Shown here piece after piece: positions 35,701 to 45,001 of a DNA stretch of 64,000 bases. The notes under the pieces were generated by a model. The model was not told the DNA's origin and searched no databases. It was given only the letters and a program-made list of their open reading frames with translations. The stretch comes from Chloroflexota bacterium (lineage in GTDB: Bacteria; Chloroflexota; Anaerolineae; Caldilineales; Caldilineaceae), in contig BOKO01000001.1 in assembly GCA_016861025.1 (NCBI GenBank), positions 62,001-126,000 on the forward strand, given 5' to 3'. The first letter of the stretch is position 1. Each line of letters starts with the position of its first letter. The translations under genes were made by a program, and so were the position numbers.

Positions 35701-36377
35701 TGGGCAACGTCAATCCCGAAGCGCCGCGCGAATATGAGGAGGCGGCGGGGCGTTACGAATTCCTCTTCACGCAGTCGCAAGATTTGGAGGCCGCTTCCGC
35801 CGACCTGCAAAAGGTGATCAAAGAGCTGGACGATCGCATGGAGATCGAACTGCGCCGCACCTACGACGCGGTTGGCAAGGAATTTACGCGCTTCTTCCAA
35901 CAGTTGTTCAACGGCGGCGCTGCGCATCTGGAATTGACCGACCCCGACAACATCAGTCAGAGCGGCGTGGAGATCATCGCCCGACCGCCCGGCAAGCGAC
36001 CGCAGAGCCTGGCGCTGCTGTCGGGCGGCGAGCGCTCGCTGGCGGCGTGTGCGCTGATCTTCGCCATTTTGCATGTCAGCCCGACGCCCTTCTGCGTGCT
36101 CGACGAGGTCGACGCCGCGCTCGATGAGGCGAACGTCGACCGCTTCCGCATGACGGTGGAGGATTTGAGCCGCGACACGCAGTTTATCATCGTCACGCAC
36201 AACCGACGCACGCTTGAGGGCGCCAATGCCATCTACGGTGTGACAATGGGCAACGACGGCGTCAGTCGTGTAATCAGTCTGCGTCTGGAAGGCGACCGCA
36301 TCGTAAAACACGGTGAAGGTGCAGAAGCCGGCGACGGCGCCGACCTTCAGGCAATTCAAGAGGAAGTGCAATTGTAG
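32703..36377 (+). CDS. smc: Chromosome segregation ATPase SMC
   Basis: The protein has 1224 residues, within the usual 1150-1250. The N-terminus is canonical (MRIKRVTIQGFKTFARRTEF). Walker A is GPNGSGKSN (about residues 35-43). Long coiled coils flank a hinge at about 500-665 (GYASGVRAVLQAQSAGRLRG through EYEPRIEEAAQQLL). The ABC signature LLSGGERSLAACAL and Walker B FCVLDEVDAALDEAN are near 1105-1145. It acts as a dimer with ScpA and ScpB in condensing and segregating chromosomes; neither partner is in the window. It starts 26 nt after the preceding membrane-protein gene, with no good ribosome-binding site. Confidence 0.98.
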   Translation: MRIKRVTIQGFKTFARRTEFIFDPGVTAVVGPNGSGKSNIVDAVRWCLGEQSFSLLRSRKTSDVIFSGSDRKARLNLAEVTITLDNSAGEIPLDYTEVEITRRAYRDGDNEYIINGQRVRLQDIIDLLAQTGLGKRTYSVIGQGLIDRALSMAPEERRSLFEEAAGISGYQIKRATAVRRLEATQQNLTRVRDIVAELSPRLGYLRRQAERAQEREQIARDLQALLREWYGYRWHTTLRLVEQHHIVEDAQRREVEARQQQLAAIGATIGELRSSQGERRAHLVALHAESGELHRQAEAIGRDLAVAQERLRQLHARREDAARELAPLDIQQSTLAERLEELRRQVQESEITLRDRLQAVETIQTEVGLRQQERSRLLAQQETARKSLSQQQQQRAEIASRLRQIVERRAVLTAEQEQQQLALQSADEMATTAENALARSEQIVGSLEEEAHAVQSRLAALEASVAALQQELRSAESKRQEADRTLDRLQTRQEMLQRLQREGAGYASGVRAVLQAQSAGRLRGVIGTVASQLRVPAHLDKAIETALGGALQNIVAASWEDASNAIQFLKEQRSGRATFLPLDRLHVQPAIPAPRRTGILGNAVDLVEYEPRIEEAAQQLLNRVWVAQDLPAARAALDEFKGGARPTVVTLDGEIIRPGGAVTGGSEGGRSDDSLLSRERELRELPAHIERASAALRDQVAACSMINAKIEAQRVEIAQVQQNLADLARRERQQRSQVEELRRQVDRSRQTQRWRAEQISQTEAELRTLAEREAGLLTEAATVEQQEHSTATALAELDAQVASAGADALLQELANRRAAAAEVQANLRSQQALVESTTRTLQSVGDQLRAKQQQIAALGGEIDALGNRVEELSQAESAVSRQIDALQQRITPLEQELSRLEAQQAAEEQRERALQQSLRQAESLLNQALLQLQRSEDALQQLRSEIEADLGLVVLEESAEIAYQPPLPWDAVVQQLPVVENAPDSLEGEVREMRNRLARLGNVNPEAPREYEEAAGRYEFLFTQSQDLEAASADLQKVIKELDDRMEIELRRTYDAVGKEFTRFFQQLFNGGAAHLELTDPDNISQSGVEIIARPPGKRPQSLALLSGGERSLAACALIFAILHVSPTPFCVLDEVDAALDEANVDRFRMTVEDLSRDTQFIIVTHNRRTLEGANAIYGVTMGNDGVSRVISLRLEGDRIVKHGEGAEAGDGADLQAIQEEVQL

Positions 36378-36383
36378 CCGTCG

Positions 36384-36418
36384 CCTCCGGCGTGACAGTA
36401 GATCGACCGCTCCGGAGG
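36384..36418. terminator. Stem-loop between convergent smc and rnc
   Basis: CCTCCGG (36384-36390) pairs with CCGGAGG (36412-36418) in the 48-nt gap between convergent genes. There is no T-run on either side, so a terminator role is tentative. Confidence 0.4.
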
Positions 36419-36425
36419 TGATGAC

Positions 36426-37223
36426 CTACGTCGACGAATTGCTATCTTCGTCGTCGGGGGGATCGGGGAAGGAAATCGCGTAATGCACACCGAGCGTCAG
36501 ATCGTGGGTGTAGCCGGGCAGCGGGTCGCCCAGATAATAAAGCGCCATGGCCGCAGCCTGCTGTGATGCATCCTGCTTGCTGCGCCCTTCGCCAATGCCA
36601 TAGGGCCTGCCGTTGATCTGCACCACCATCACAAAATACTTGTCGTGATCGGGCCCCTTGCTGTCAATTTGTTTGTAACGGGGTGTGAAGCCAAGTCGCT
36701 CCTGCGCCAGCTCCTGCAGACGGCTCTTGGCGTCCTTATTGACAAGCGAGTGGTCGAGCGCCTCCAGTTCCGCCGCAAACAGTTTCATCACAACGGAGCG
36801 GCAGACCTCAATCTTTTGGTCGAGATAGAGCGCGCCGATAAGCGCCTCGAAGGTGGCGCACAGCGTCGCCGGTCGTTGGCGTCCGCCGCTTTCTTCTTCA
36901 CCGTGACCGAGCAGCAGATAGGCGCCAAGCTGCAACTGCGTCGCCAGCCGCGCCAGCGTCTCGCGACGCACCAATGCCGAACGCAAAGTGGTTAGCCCGC
37001 CTTCCTTTTGGTCGGGATAGCGCTGATAGAGCAGTTCGCTGAAGATGTAGCTCAACACTGAGTCACCCAGAAACTCGAGCCGCTCATTGTCGAGCAACTG
37101 GACGTCGTTGTTGAGCATCTCGTTGAGATAGCTGCGATGCACAAAAGCTTGCTGAAGCAACTGTTTGTCGCGAAATTGTACGCCAAGCTGCTCTTCGAGT
37201 GCGGAAAGGTCTGGCGCAGTCAT
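36426..37223 (-). CDS. rnc: Ribonuclease III
   Basis: The protein has 265 residues. The signature motif is NERLEFLGDSVLSYIFSELLY, and the second catalytic segment is TLCATFEALIGALYLD, with the Glu and Asp that bind Mg. A dsRNA-binding domain follows at about 165-240 (DAKSRLQELAQERLGFTPRYK through DASQQAAAMALYYL). It cuts double-stranded RNA in rRNA and mRNA processing. The acidic tail (DPPDDEDSNSST) is slightly longer than usual. It starts 6 nt after the threonine synthase stop and is probably co-transcribed with it. Confidence 0.97.
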   Translation of the reverse strand: MTAPDLSALEEQLGVQFRDKQLLQQAFVHRSYLNEMLNNDVQLLDNERLEFLGDSVLSYIFSELLYQRYPDQKEGGLTTLRSALVRRETLARLATQLQLGAYLLLGHGEEESGGRQRPATLCATFEALIGALYLDQKIEVCRSVVMKLFAAELEALDHSLVNKDAKSRLQELAQERLGFTPRYKQIDSKGPDHDKYFVMVVQINGRPYGIGEGRSKQDASQQAAAMALYYLGDPLPGYTHDLTLGVHYAISFPDPPDDEDSNSST

Positions 37224-37229
37224 GACAGT

Positions 37230-38357
<1,128 letters not shown>

Positions 38358-38631
38358 CCTCTTTGCTCACATGCGCCGCGCCTGGCGGCTGTAGTCTCGC
38401 ATTACTCTGCAATGTTGTCAAAGCGCCGGTGAATCCGGATTGCAGTGTTAAAAAGTATATCGATGCTCAATTGCAGATGAGTTATAACGCCGTTCCGAAA
38501 CGGACGGCGCTATTGTGCATCTGGGAGATGGATCACAGATTCTGCACCCAATGCCCGTATATGGTTTGTAGCCAGAGGCGTCGATTTGGCAGCGCCCTTT
38601 TGCATACTGAACATCACAAGGAGGAACAACT

Positions 38632-39048
<417 letters not shown>

Positions 39049-39063
39049 AGTCAGACAGCCATC

Positions 39064-39104
39064 TTCCAGGAAGGCTTGCCGCCAACCATGGCGCCTTCCT
39101 GGAA
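39064..39104 (+). terminator. Stem-loop between osmC and the SDR gene
   Basis: TTCCAGGAAGGC (39064-39075) pairs perfectly with GCCTTCCTGGAA (39093-39104), 12 bp with a 17-nt loop, starting 16 nt after the osmC stop. There is no T-run after it, and the next gene's ribosome-binding site follows closely. It may be a partial terminator or an mRNA-stabilising element. Confidence 0.55.
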
Positions 39105-39128
39105 AGAGAATCAGGAGAGACGATTTTC

Positions 39129-40013
39129 ATGAGTGAACAAGGTTGGAGTGTGAAGGATAAAGTTGTGCTGGTGACCGGCGCCACCAACGGCATCGGCAAA
39201 GTGACGGCGCAGCGACTGGCGGCGCAGGGCGCCCAGGTCGTCATCGTCAGCCGCAGCGCCGAAAAGTGTAAAGCCACGGCTGAAGAAATTCGCACACAGA
39301 CCGGCGCAATGGTCGATTGGATTGCCGCCGATCTCTCACTACTCGCCGGCATCGAAGACGCTGCGGCAGAATTTCGCGCCCGTTACGACAGGTTGCATGT
39401 GCTGATCAACAATGCCGGCGCCTTCTTTGCCGAGCGGATTGTCACGGCAGACGGCTATGAAGCCACCTTTGCGCTCAACCACCTCAATTACTTCCTGTTG
39501 ACGGAACGGCTGCGCGAACTGCTGCTGGCAAGTGCGCCAGCCCGTATCGTCAATGTCTCGTCCGACGCTCATTACGGCGGCGCAATCAATTTCGATGACT
39601 TGATGGGTGAGCGCAAATACAGCGGCTGGAGCGCCTACAGCCAGTCCAAGCTGGCGAACGTGATGTTCACCTATGCGTTGGCGCGGCGACTCGAAGATGC
39701 GAACGTCACGGCGAACGCGTTGCATCCGGGTTTTGTGGCGACTGGCTTTGGTCGTAACAATGGCGGCGTCGTGGGCATGTTTATGCCGATTGCGCAGATG
39801 TTTGCAAAGAAACCAGATCAAGGCGCTGAAACGAGTGTATTCCTGGCAGCCTCCCCTACAGTCGAAGGCGTGACCGGCAAATACTTCGCCGATAGCAAGG
39901 CGAAAGAATCGTCGAAACTCTCCTACGATGTAACGGCGCAGGAACGGTTGTGGGAGGTGAGCGAACAGCTTGTCCGCCTCGCAAAGCCCGCCGGCGCTGC
40001 ACAGTCTGTGTAA
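39129..40013 (+). CDS. Short-chain dehydrogenase/reductase
   Basis: 294 residues from ATG 39129 (MSEQGWSVKDK), with AGGAGAG upstream; a longer frame from 39045 would read through the stem-loop. SDR signatures are VTGATNGIGK for NAD(P) binding, LINNAGAFF, a catalytic Ser in IVNVSSDAH and the YSQSK motif (Tyr and Lys). The order and spacing are like retinol dehydrogenase/WW-domain oxidoreductase-type SDRs. Substrate unknown. Same strand as osmC, possibly co-expressed. Confidence 0.92.
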   Translation: MSEQGWSVKDKVVLVTGATNGIGKVTAQRLAAQGAQVVIVSRSAEKCKATAEEIRTQTGAMVDWIAADLSLLAGIEDAAAEFRARYDRLHVLINNAGAFFAERIVTADGYEATFALNHLNYFLLTERLRELLLASAPARIVNVSSDAHYGGAINFDDLMGERKYSGWSAYSQSKLANVMFTYALARRLEDANVTANALHPGFVATGFGRNNGGVVGMFMPIAQMFAKKPDQGAETSVFLAASPTVEGVTGKYFADSKAKESSKLSYDVTAQERLWEVSEQLVRLAKPAGAAQSV

Positions 40014-40032
40014 CACGCAAGCTGTTTGGAGT

Positions 40033-40147
40033 GCGTAGATGCAGCTTGTGACCGCACGTTTGGGTGGAACAGAGACGCGCGGCTGTGAGCCGCATCTACG
40101 CTGATGAACCTTCGGCGCCGCCTGAGTGCATGCGGCTGCGCAGCCGC
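40033..40147. repeat. Dispersed REP-like palindromic element
   Basis: GCGTAGATGCAGCT (40033-40046) is opposed by AGCCGCATCTACGC (40088-40101), and a second palindrome GCGGCTGCGCAGCCGC lies at 40132-40147. The GTAG ends, the GC-GCT cores and the paired-hairpin layout match the tandem units at 8.5-9.0 kb, so this is a diverged single copy. It fills the gap between two convergent genes. Confidence 0.65.
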
Positions 40148-40149
40148 GT

Positions 40150-41154
40150 CTACTCCAGATCGGACACCGTCCGGTCTGGAGCAGTTTTTACGTAATCGCC
40201 CCACAGTTTTTCGACCAGTTGGCGCGCGTCGCATTCCACGCCTTGCTGCGCAAAATACTCACACACCCGTTGCACATCGCGCTGAAAGATGCGATAGGCG
40301 TTGTGGTTGCTCTCGCTCAACGTGACCTGCGGAAAGTCGATCAGCGTGATCGTCCCTTCCCAATATAGGATGTTGTAGGCTGAGAGATCGCCGTGAATCA
40401 TGCCGTGATGCAGCATCAACTCGATGTTGCGCATGATTTCGGTGAAATGATGACGTGCTTCACTCAAGGGCAGACTCAGCCCGTGCAACACCGGCGCTGG
40501 CTGTCCAGGCGCGCCGATGAAGTCCATCAAAATGGCGTTGTCGCCGGCGCCGATGGGTAAGGGAACCGCTGCGCCGAGCTGGTGCAGGCGCTGCAAGGTC
40601 ACATATTCGTGCATCAACCACGAAATGTGCGTCAACTCTGCGCCAAAGCTGGTCTTGTTGCGGATGGCGCGCATCTCGCGATTGTCGCGATCCTTGATCG
40701 GCGTGCCCAGGCTGTTGAGCAGTTCGCGCCCCTCGCGATACATCTTGTCGTTGCGCAGGTTGCGAAACTGGCGCGGCCGGTAGACCTTCGCCGCAATGTA
40801 GCGGACGGGCAGGTGCGGCGTCGCCCTACATAGATAGACGTTTGCTTCTTTGCCGCCTTTCACCAGCGCCAACACATCCTCGATCAGCGCCTGTGTGAAA
40901 AATGGCTCGAGCGACGCCTGCAGCCAGATCGCCTCGTAACGCGCCGGCTTGTAGGTGATTTTGAACGAACCTTCGCTCACATGGGACGCGTCGGCAAGTT
41001 CGGCGACAACCTGTTGCTTCGATTTTTTCGGTTTGCGCACTTTCCTGTTTGTGCGCCAGTTTGTCTCCTCCTCTGTCTTGATCTGAAAGCGCGCCGGAAT
41101 CTGGTTGTATTCTTCATTAGCGTCAAAACGCTGAGATTTAGGGTCGAAAGACAC
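40150..41154 (-). CDS. RIO-family protein kinase
   Basis: 334 residues from a GTG at 41154 with AGGAG 11 nt upstream (VSFDPKSQRFDANEE). The frame is open much further upstream but crosses two terminators, so the long version is rejected. The kinase core has KGGKEANVYLC in the nucleotide-binding region, the catalytic loop MIHGDLSAYNIL and the metal-binding LIDFPQ (Asp followed by Phe, as in RIO1). RIO kinases act in ribosome maturation in archaea and eukaryotes; bacterial roles are poorly known. The N-terminal 80 residues are basic and Lys-rich (RKVRKPKKSKQQ), suggesting RNA contact. Confidence 0.88.
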   Translation of the reverse strand: MSFDPKSQRFDANEEYNQIPARFQIKTEEETNWRTNRKVRKPKKSKQQVVAELADASHVSEGSFKITYKPARYEAIWLQASLEPFFTQALIEDVLALVKGGKEANVYLCRATPHLPVRYIAAKVYRPRQFRNLRNDKMYREGRELLNSLGTPIKDRDNREMRAIRNKTSFGAELTHISWLMHEYVTLQRLHQLGAAVPLPIGAGDNAILMDFIGAPGQPAPVLHGLSLPLSEARHHFTEIMRNIELMLHHGMIHGDLSAYNILYWEGTITLIDFPQVTLSESNHNAYRIFQRDVQRVCEYFAQQGVECDARQLVEKLWGDYVKTAPDRTVSDLE

Positions 41155-41287
41155 GGCTGAGAGTCTCCTGAGAACTCTTGCTGCAGAACGACGCAGTCGC
41201 AATACAGCGATAGATTGACAATCTCCCCGCGATCTTTTCTGTTTCCGGGCGTGTGGAGCGCTGCTGGCGAAAGTGCAGTTCCCGCCG

Positions 41288-41322
41288 ACAAAAAAGCCGC
41301 GGTTCGAGTTCCGCCGCGGCTT
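41288..41322 (-). terminator. Intrinsic terminator 2 in the RIO leader
   Basis: Read on the minus strand, AAGCCGCGG pairs with CCGCGGCTT (9 bp, 11-nt loop) followed by TTTTTTG. It lies 134 nt before the RIO kinase GTG and 22 nt after terminator 1. Confidence 0.8.
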
Positions 41323-41344
41323 AACTTGCGCGTGTATGGGGCGC

Positions 41345-41378
41345 AAAACAAAAGCCGCAGGTCTCTGCACCTGCGGCT
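41345..41378 (-). terminator. Intrinsic terminator 1 in the RIO leader
   Basis: Read on the minus strand, AGCCGCAGGT pairs with ACCTGCGGCT (10 bp, 6-nt loop) followed by TTTTGTTTT. It begins about 30 nt after the stop of the short leader ORF. Confidence 0.85.
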
Positions 41379-41408
41379 CTGGTGGTCCACAATAGTTTGG
41401 AGCGGACG

Positions 41409-41474
41409 TTATGCGCGCAGAAGGTGCAAAGGAGAACGGTTCGAGACAGCGTTGACAATGGGATTGACTTGCAT
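41409..41474 (-). CDS. 21-codon leader ORF or small protein upstream of the RIO kinase
   Basis: ATG at 41474, TAA at 41409-41411. A very strong AAAGGAGGAG site lies about 4-5 nt upstream, better than most genes here. The peptide starts MQVNPIVNAV and ends HLLRA. It is followed at once by two tandem intrinsic terminators. The layout is that of a leader peptide and attenuator, but there is no run of a single amino acid codon. It may instead be an independent tiny protein gene with its own terminators. Confidence 0.6.
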   Translation of the reverse strand: MQVNPIVNAVSNRSPLHLLRA

Positions 41475-41701
41475 CGAACTCCTCCTTTCCTTCCACCAAC
41501 ATGGAGAACTTATAACGAACCCGGACGATCGGTGGAACAATACCATGTTGTTGAACTATCTCCAAATCGACGCTTGGCGCGTTTGCGGCTTTGAGGTATA
41601 GTAGCTGGGGATTGTGGTCTCCTGTCTTGCAACTCAATCTTCCCTGATGCATGCGCTGCATTTGCCAGCGTATGGCTTTACGCAACCGATCGATCGTATG
41701 T

Positions 41702-41723
41702 AAATTGCACAAATGCGCAATTT
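41702..41723. promoter_or_regulatory. Palindromic operator candidate upstream of dhaK
   Basis: Half-sites AAATTGC (41702-41708) and GCAATTT (41717-41723) are perfect inverted repeats with an 8-bp centre. The site overlaps the first bases of the predicted -35 of the dhaK promoter, as a repressor site would. No regulator gene is nearby. Confidence 0.6.
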
Positions 41724-41751
41724 GAGAAAAAACGTGCATATGTGATAGACT
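41722..41751 (+). promoter_or_regulatory. Candidate promoter of the dhaKL-ABC operon
   Basis: TTGAGA (41722-41727), an 18-bp spacer and TAGACT (41746-41751), 156 nt before the dhaK ATG, which is preceded by CAGGAG. Confidence 0.5.
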
Positions 41752-41906
41752 ACAGTTGCTCGGTGCAATTCAATCGATATATCCGTCGTCACAAAAGTGG
41801 CGCACAGCTTCTCACAAGAGTGGTCGGCAGTTTGTGCTGATCGTCCAGTTCAGCAATAAATAAATACTTGTAATCGTTTTCTCAATTGACATGCAGGAGT
41901 GTAGCG

Positions 41907-42908
41907 ATGAAGAAAATTCTGAACCAGCCTGCGGATTTTGTGCCAGAGATGCTCGAAGGGCTTTTTTTGGCGCACCCGGACCAGCTTACCCACGCCGGCG
42001 ACGACCTGCACTGCGTTGTGCGCGCCGATTCTCCGGTCGAAGGTAAAGTGGCGCTGGCGACGGGCGGTGGATCGGGGCATCTTCCGGTCTTCCTCGGCTA
42101 TGTCGGCAAGGGAATGCTTGATGGCTGTGCAGTCGGCGATGTCTTTGCCTCGCCCAGCGCCGACCAGATGCTCGAAGTGACGCGGCGCATTCATGGCGGC
42201 AAAGGGGTTGTCTACATCTACGGCAACTACGGCGGCGACGTGATGAACTTTGACATGGCGGCGGAAATGGCGTCGTTCGAGGACATCGAAGTGCGCACCG
42301 TGTTGGTCAAGGATGATGTGGCGTCGGCGCCGCCGGAGGAGGCTGGACGACGGCGCGGTGTGGCGGGCATGGTCTTCGCCTTCAAGTGTGCAGGCGCCAA
42401 AGCCGATATGGGAGGCTCACTGGACGATGTGGTGGCGGCGGCGGAAAAAGCGCTCGCCAACACGCGCACGATGGGCGTGGCGCTCTCGCCATGTACAGTG
42501 CCGCGCGCCGGCAAACCCACCTTCAACATCGGCGACGACGAGATGGAGATCGGCATCGGTATTCACGGCGAGCCGGGCATGAAGCGCGAAAAGCTGCAAA
42601 CCGCCGACGAGATCACCGAACGCATGATGACCGCAATTCTCGATGACTTGCAGCCAGCCGCCGGGGACAAACTGGCGGTGATGGTCAACGGCCTGGGCGC
42701 CACCCCGCCGGAGGAACTGTATATCATCTATCGCAAGGCGCACAAGATGTTGGCGGAGCGAGGGATCGGCGTGCATCGCGCCTACGTGGGCGAGTATGCG
42801 ACGAGCATGGAGATGGCGGGCGCGTCGATCACGCTGATGCGCGTCGATGATGAGCTGGCGGCGTTGCTCGACCACCCGGCGCATACACCCTTCTTTGTGC
42901 AGGTGTAG
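41907..42908 (+). CDS. dhaK: Dihydroxyacetone kinase-family subunit DhaK
   Basis: 333 residues from ATG 41907. It is typical DhaK: GGGSGHLPVFLGYVGKGMLDG (substrate and phosphate-binding loop) and YGNYGGDVMNFDMA. The catalytic His that binds the keto-sugar as a hemiaminal is H220 (EIGIGIHGEPG). It binds dihydroxyacetone or another small ketose for phosphorylation by DhaL. The partner gene starts 2 nt after its stop. No EIIA-like DhaM is present in the window, so either ATP or a distant phosphoryl donor is used. Neighbouring sugar-uptake genes suggest the substrate may be a C4 or C5 ketose. Confidence 0.93.
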   Translation: MKKILNQPADFVPEMLEGLFLAHPDQLTHAGDDLHCVVRADSPVEGKVALATGGGSGHLPVFLGYVGKGMLDGCAVGDVFASPSADQMLEVTRRIHGGKGVVYIYGNYGGDVMNFDMAAEMASFEDIEVRTVLVKDDVASAPPEEAGRRRGVAGMVFAFKCAGAKADMGGSLDDVVAAAEKALANTRTMGVALSPCTVPRAGKPTFNIGDDEMEIGIGIHGEPGMKREKLQTADEITERMMTAILDDLQPAAGDKLAVMVNGLGATPPEELYIIYRKAHKMLAERGIGVHRAYVGEYATSMEMAGASITLMRVDDELAALLDHPAHTPFFVQV

Positions 42909-42910
42909 CG

Positions 42911-43540
42911 ATGAGTGAAACAGTAACCAGTGACGCTGTCGTTGCTGCGGTGCAGCGCGTTGGCGCCGAGTTGGTGGCGCAAGAAGCCTATCTCACCTCG
43001 CTCGACCAGCAGATGGGCGACGGCGACCTCGGCATCACGTTAAGCAAGATCGGGCTGGCGCTGCAGGAATTTGCTGCGGCGACGCCGGTCGAGGATGACA
43101 TCGGCAAATGGCTGGGCAAGGCGGGCATGGCCGCCAATAAAGCCGGCTCTTCTTCTTTTGGCACATTGCTGGCGACCGCGCTCATGCGCGGTGGCAGGGC
43201 GGTGACGGGTAAGGTCACCTTGACCGGTGCAGACCTGGCCGCCATGTTCGCCGCCGCCGATGCAGGCGTGCAAGAGCGCGGCAAGGCGCAGCCCGGCGAC
43301 AAAACTGTGATCGACGCCCTGCATCCGGCTGCGCAAGCCTTTGCTGCGGCCATCGACGCCGGACAGTCACTGCGTGAAGCCGGTGAGGCTGCACTTGCCG
43401 CCGCCGAGGCGGGCCGCGACAGCGTGACGCCGCAGCGCAGCAGAATCGGCCGCGCCAGTTGGGTTGGCGAACGCACCGAAGGCAAGGTCGATCCTGGCTG
43501 TGAGGCGTTCGTGGTGATGCTGCGCACAGTGTTGGGTTGA
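42911..43540 (+). CDS. dhaL: Dihydroxyacetone kinase-family subunit DhaL
   Basis: The protein has 209 residues. The nucleotide/Mg site is QQMGDGDLGITL, with the Asp cluster and the later KPGDKTVIDALHPA motif. It supplies the phosphoryl group to the ketose held by DhaK. The C-terminal end (RASWVGERTEGKVDPGCEAFVVML) is standard. ATP-dependent DhaL partners carry bound ADP as a cofactor in PTS-type systems, or use free ATP in two-domain kinases; sequence alone does not decide here. It is translationally close to dhaK. Confidence 0.92.
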   Translation: MSETVTSDAVVAAVQRVGAELVAQEAYLTSLDQQMGDGDLGITLSKIGLALQEFAAATPVEDDIGKWLGKAGMAANKAGSSSFGTLLATALMRGGRAVTGKVTLTGADLAAMFAAADAGVQERGKAQPGDKTVIDALHPAAQAFAAAIDAGQSLREAGEAALAAAEAGRDSVTPQRSRIGRASWVGERTEGKVDPGCEAFVVMLRTVLG

Positions 43541-43542
43541 TT

Positions 43543-43617
43543 CGTGCTGCGTGTTTCGTATTGCGTGCTGCGTAAGCGATCTCTCGTGTTGGGATGTCAC
43601 ACGCAGCACGCGCCACG
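43543..43617. repeat. Low-complexity GCGTG(T/C)TGC-type repeat with inverted arm
   Basis: CGTGCTGCGTGTTTCGTA and TTGCGTGCTGCG (43543-43572) are direct near-repeats of a 7-8-nt motif. An opposite arm CGCAGCACGCGCCACG lies at 43602-43617. The same heptamer type recurs at 61831-61890. It has no coding potential and separates dhaL from the binding-protein gene. Confidence 0.6.
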
Positions 43618-43649
43618 TTCTGCGAAACTGATCGGGCGTCTGGCCCGCA

Positions 43650-43674
43650 GTTGATAAATTCGTGTTGTATCAAC
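43650..43674. promoter_or_regulatory. Inverted repeat upstream of the sugar-binding protein gene
   Basis: GTTGATA (43650-43656) and TATCAAC (43668-43674) with an 11-bp spacer, 31 nt before the ATG. It may be an operator or an RNA hairpin that affects translation of the binding protein. Confidence 0.4.
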
Positions 43675-43705
43675 CGTTTTCACTACTATCAAGGAGCAAA
43701 CACGT

Positions 43706-44746
<1,041 letters not shown>

Positions 44747-44755
44747 AGTGTGTTT

Positions 44756-44910
44756 GGGGTAATTGGGTCTTGAGGTTGTAGGGTCGTGGGGTGGCGGGGT
44801 TTTTAGTTGCCTGGAACGGTTGTACATTTTCCATGCCCATCTTCCCGGATGCCCCAAGTTTCCAGGGAGGTGGGCGACGACCCTACCACCCCTCAAACCC
44901 CAATCACCCC
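44756..44910. repeat. Imperfect long inverted repeat, MITE-like
   Basis: The left arm (44756-44786, GGGGTAATTGGGTCTTGAGG onward) and the reverse complement of the right arm (44878-44910) align over about 31-33 bp with a few mismatches, ending in the shared GTAGGGTCG. The ends enclose about 90 bp without an ORF. It lies between the binding-protein and ATPase genes and could be a non-autonomous element or a large RNA hairpin. Confidence 0.6.
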
Positions 44911-45001
44911 ATTCCCTTACTCATTGTTGCTTCACTGAATATCCATATTCACGCAAGGCGGTTCAGTTGAATCGCTCTATTGCTGCCAGGGCAACCCATA
45001 C

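Noticed and set aside
41290..41322. Possible tRNA T-arm (GGTTCGAGTTCC)
   Set aside because: There is no acceptor, anticodon or D arm around it; the bases form the loop side of an intrinsic terminator on the minus strand.
41155..41739. N-terminal extension of the RIO kinase to 529 residues
   Set aside because: It would read through two intrinsic terminators and the leader ORF; the GTG at 41154 has a good AGGAG site and fits the family length.
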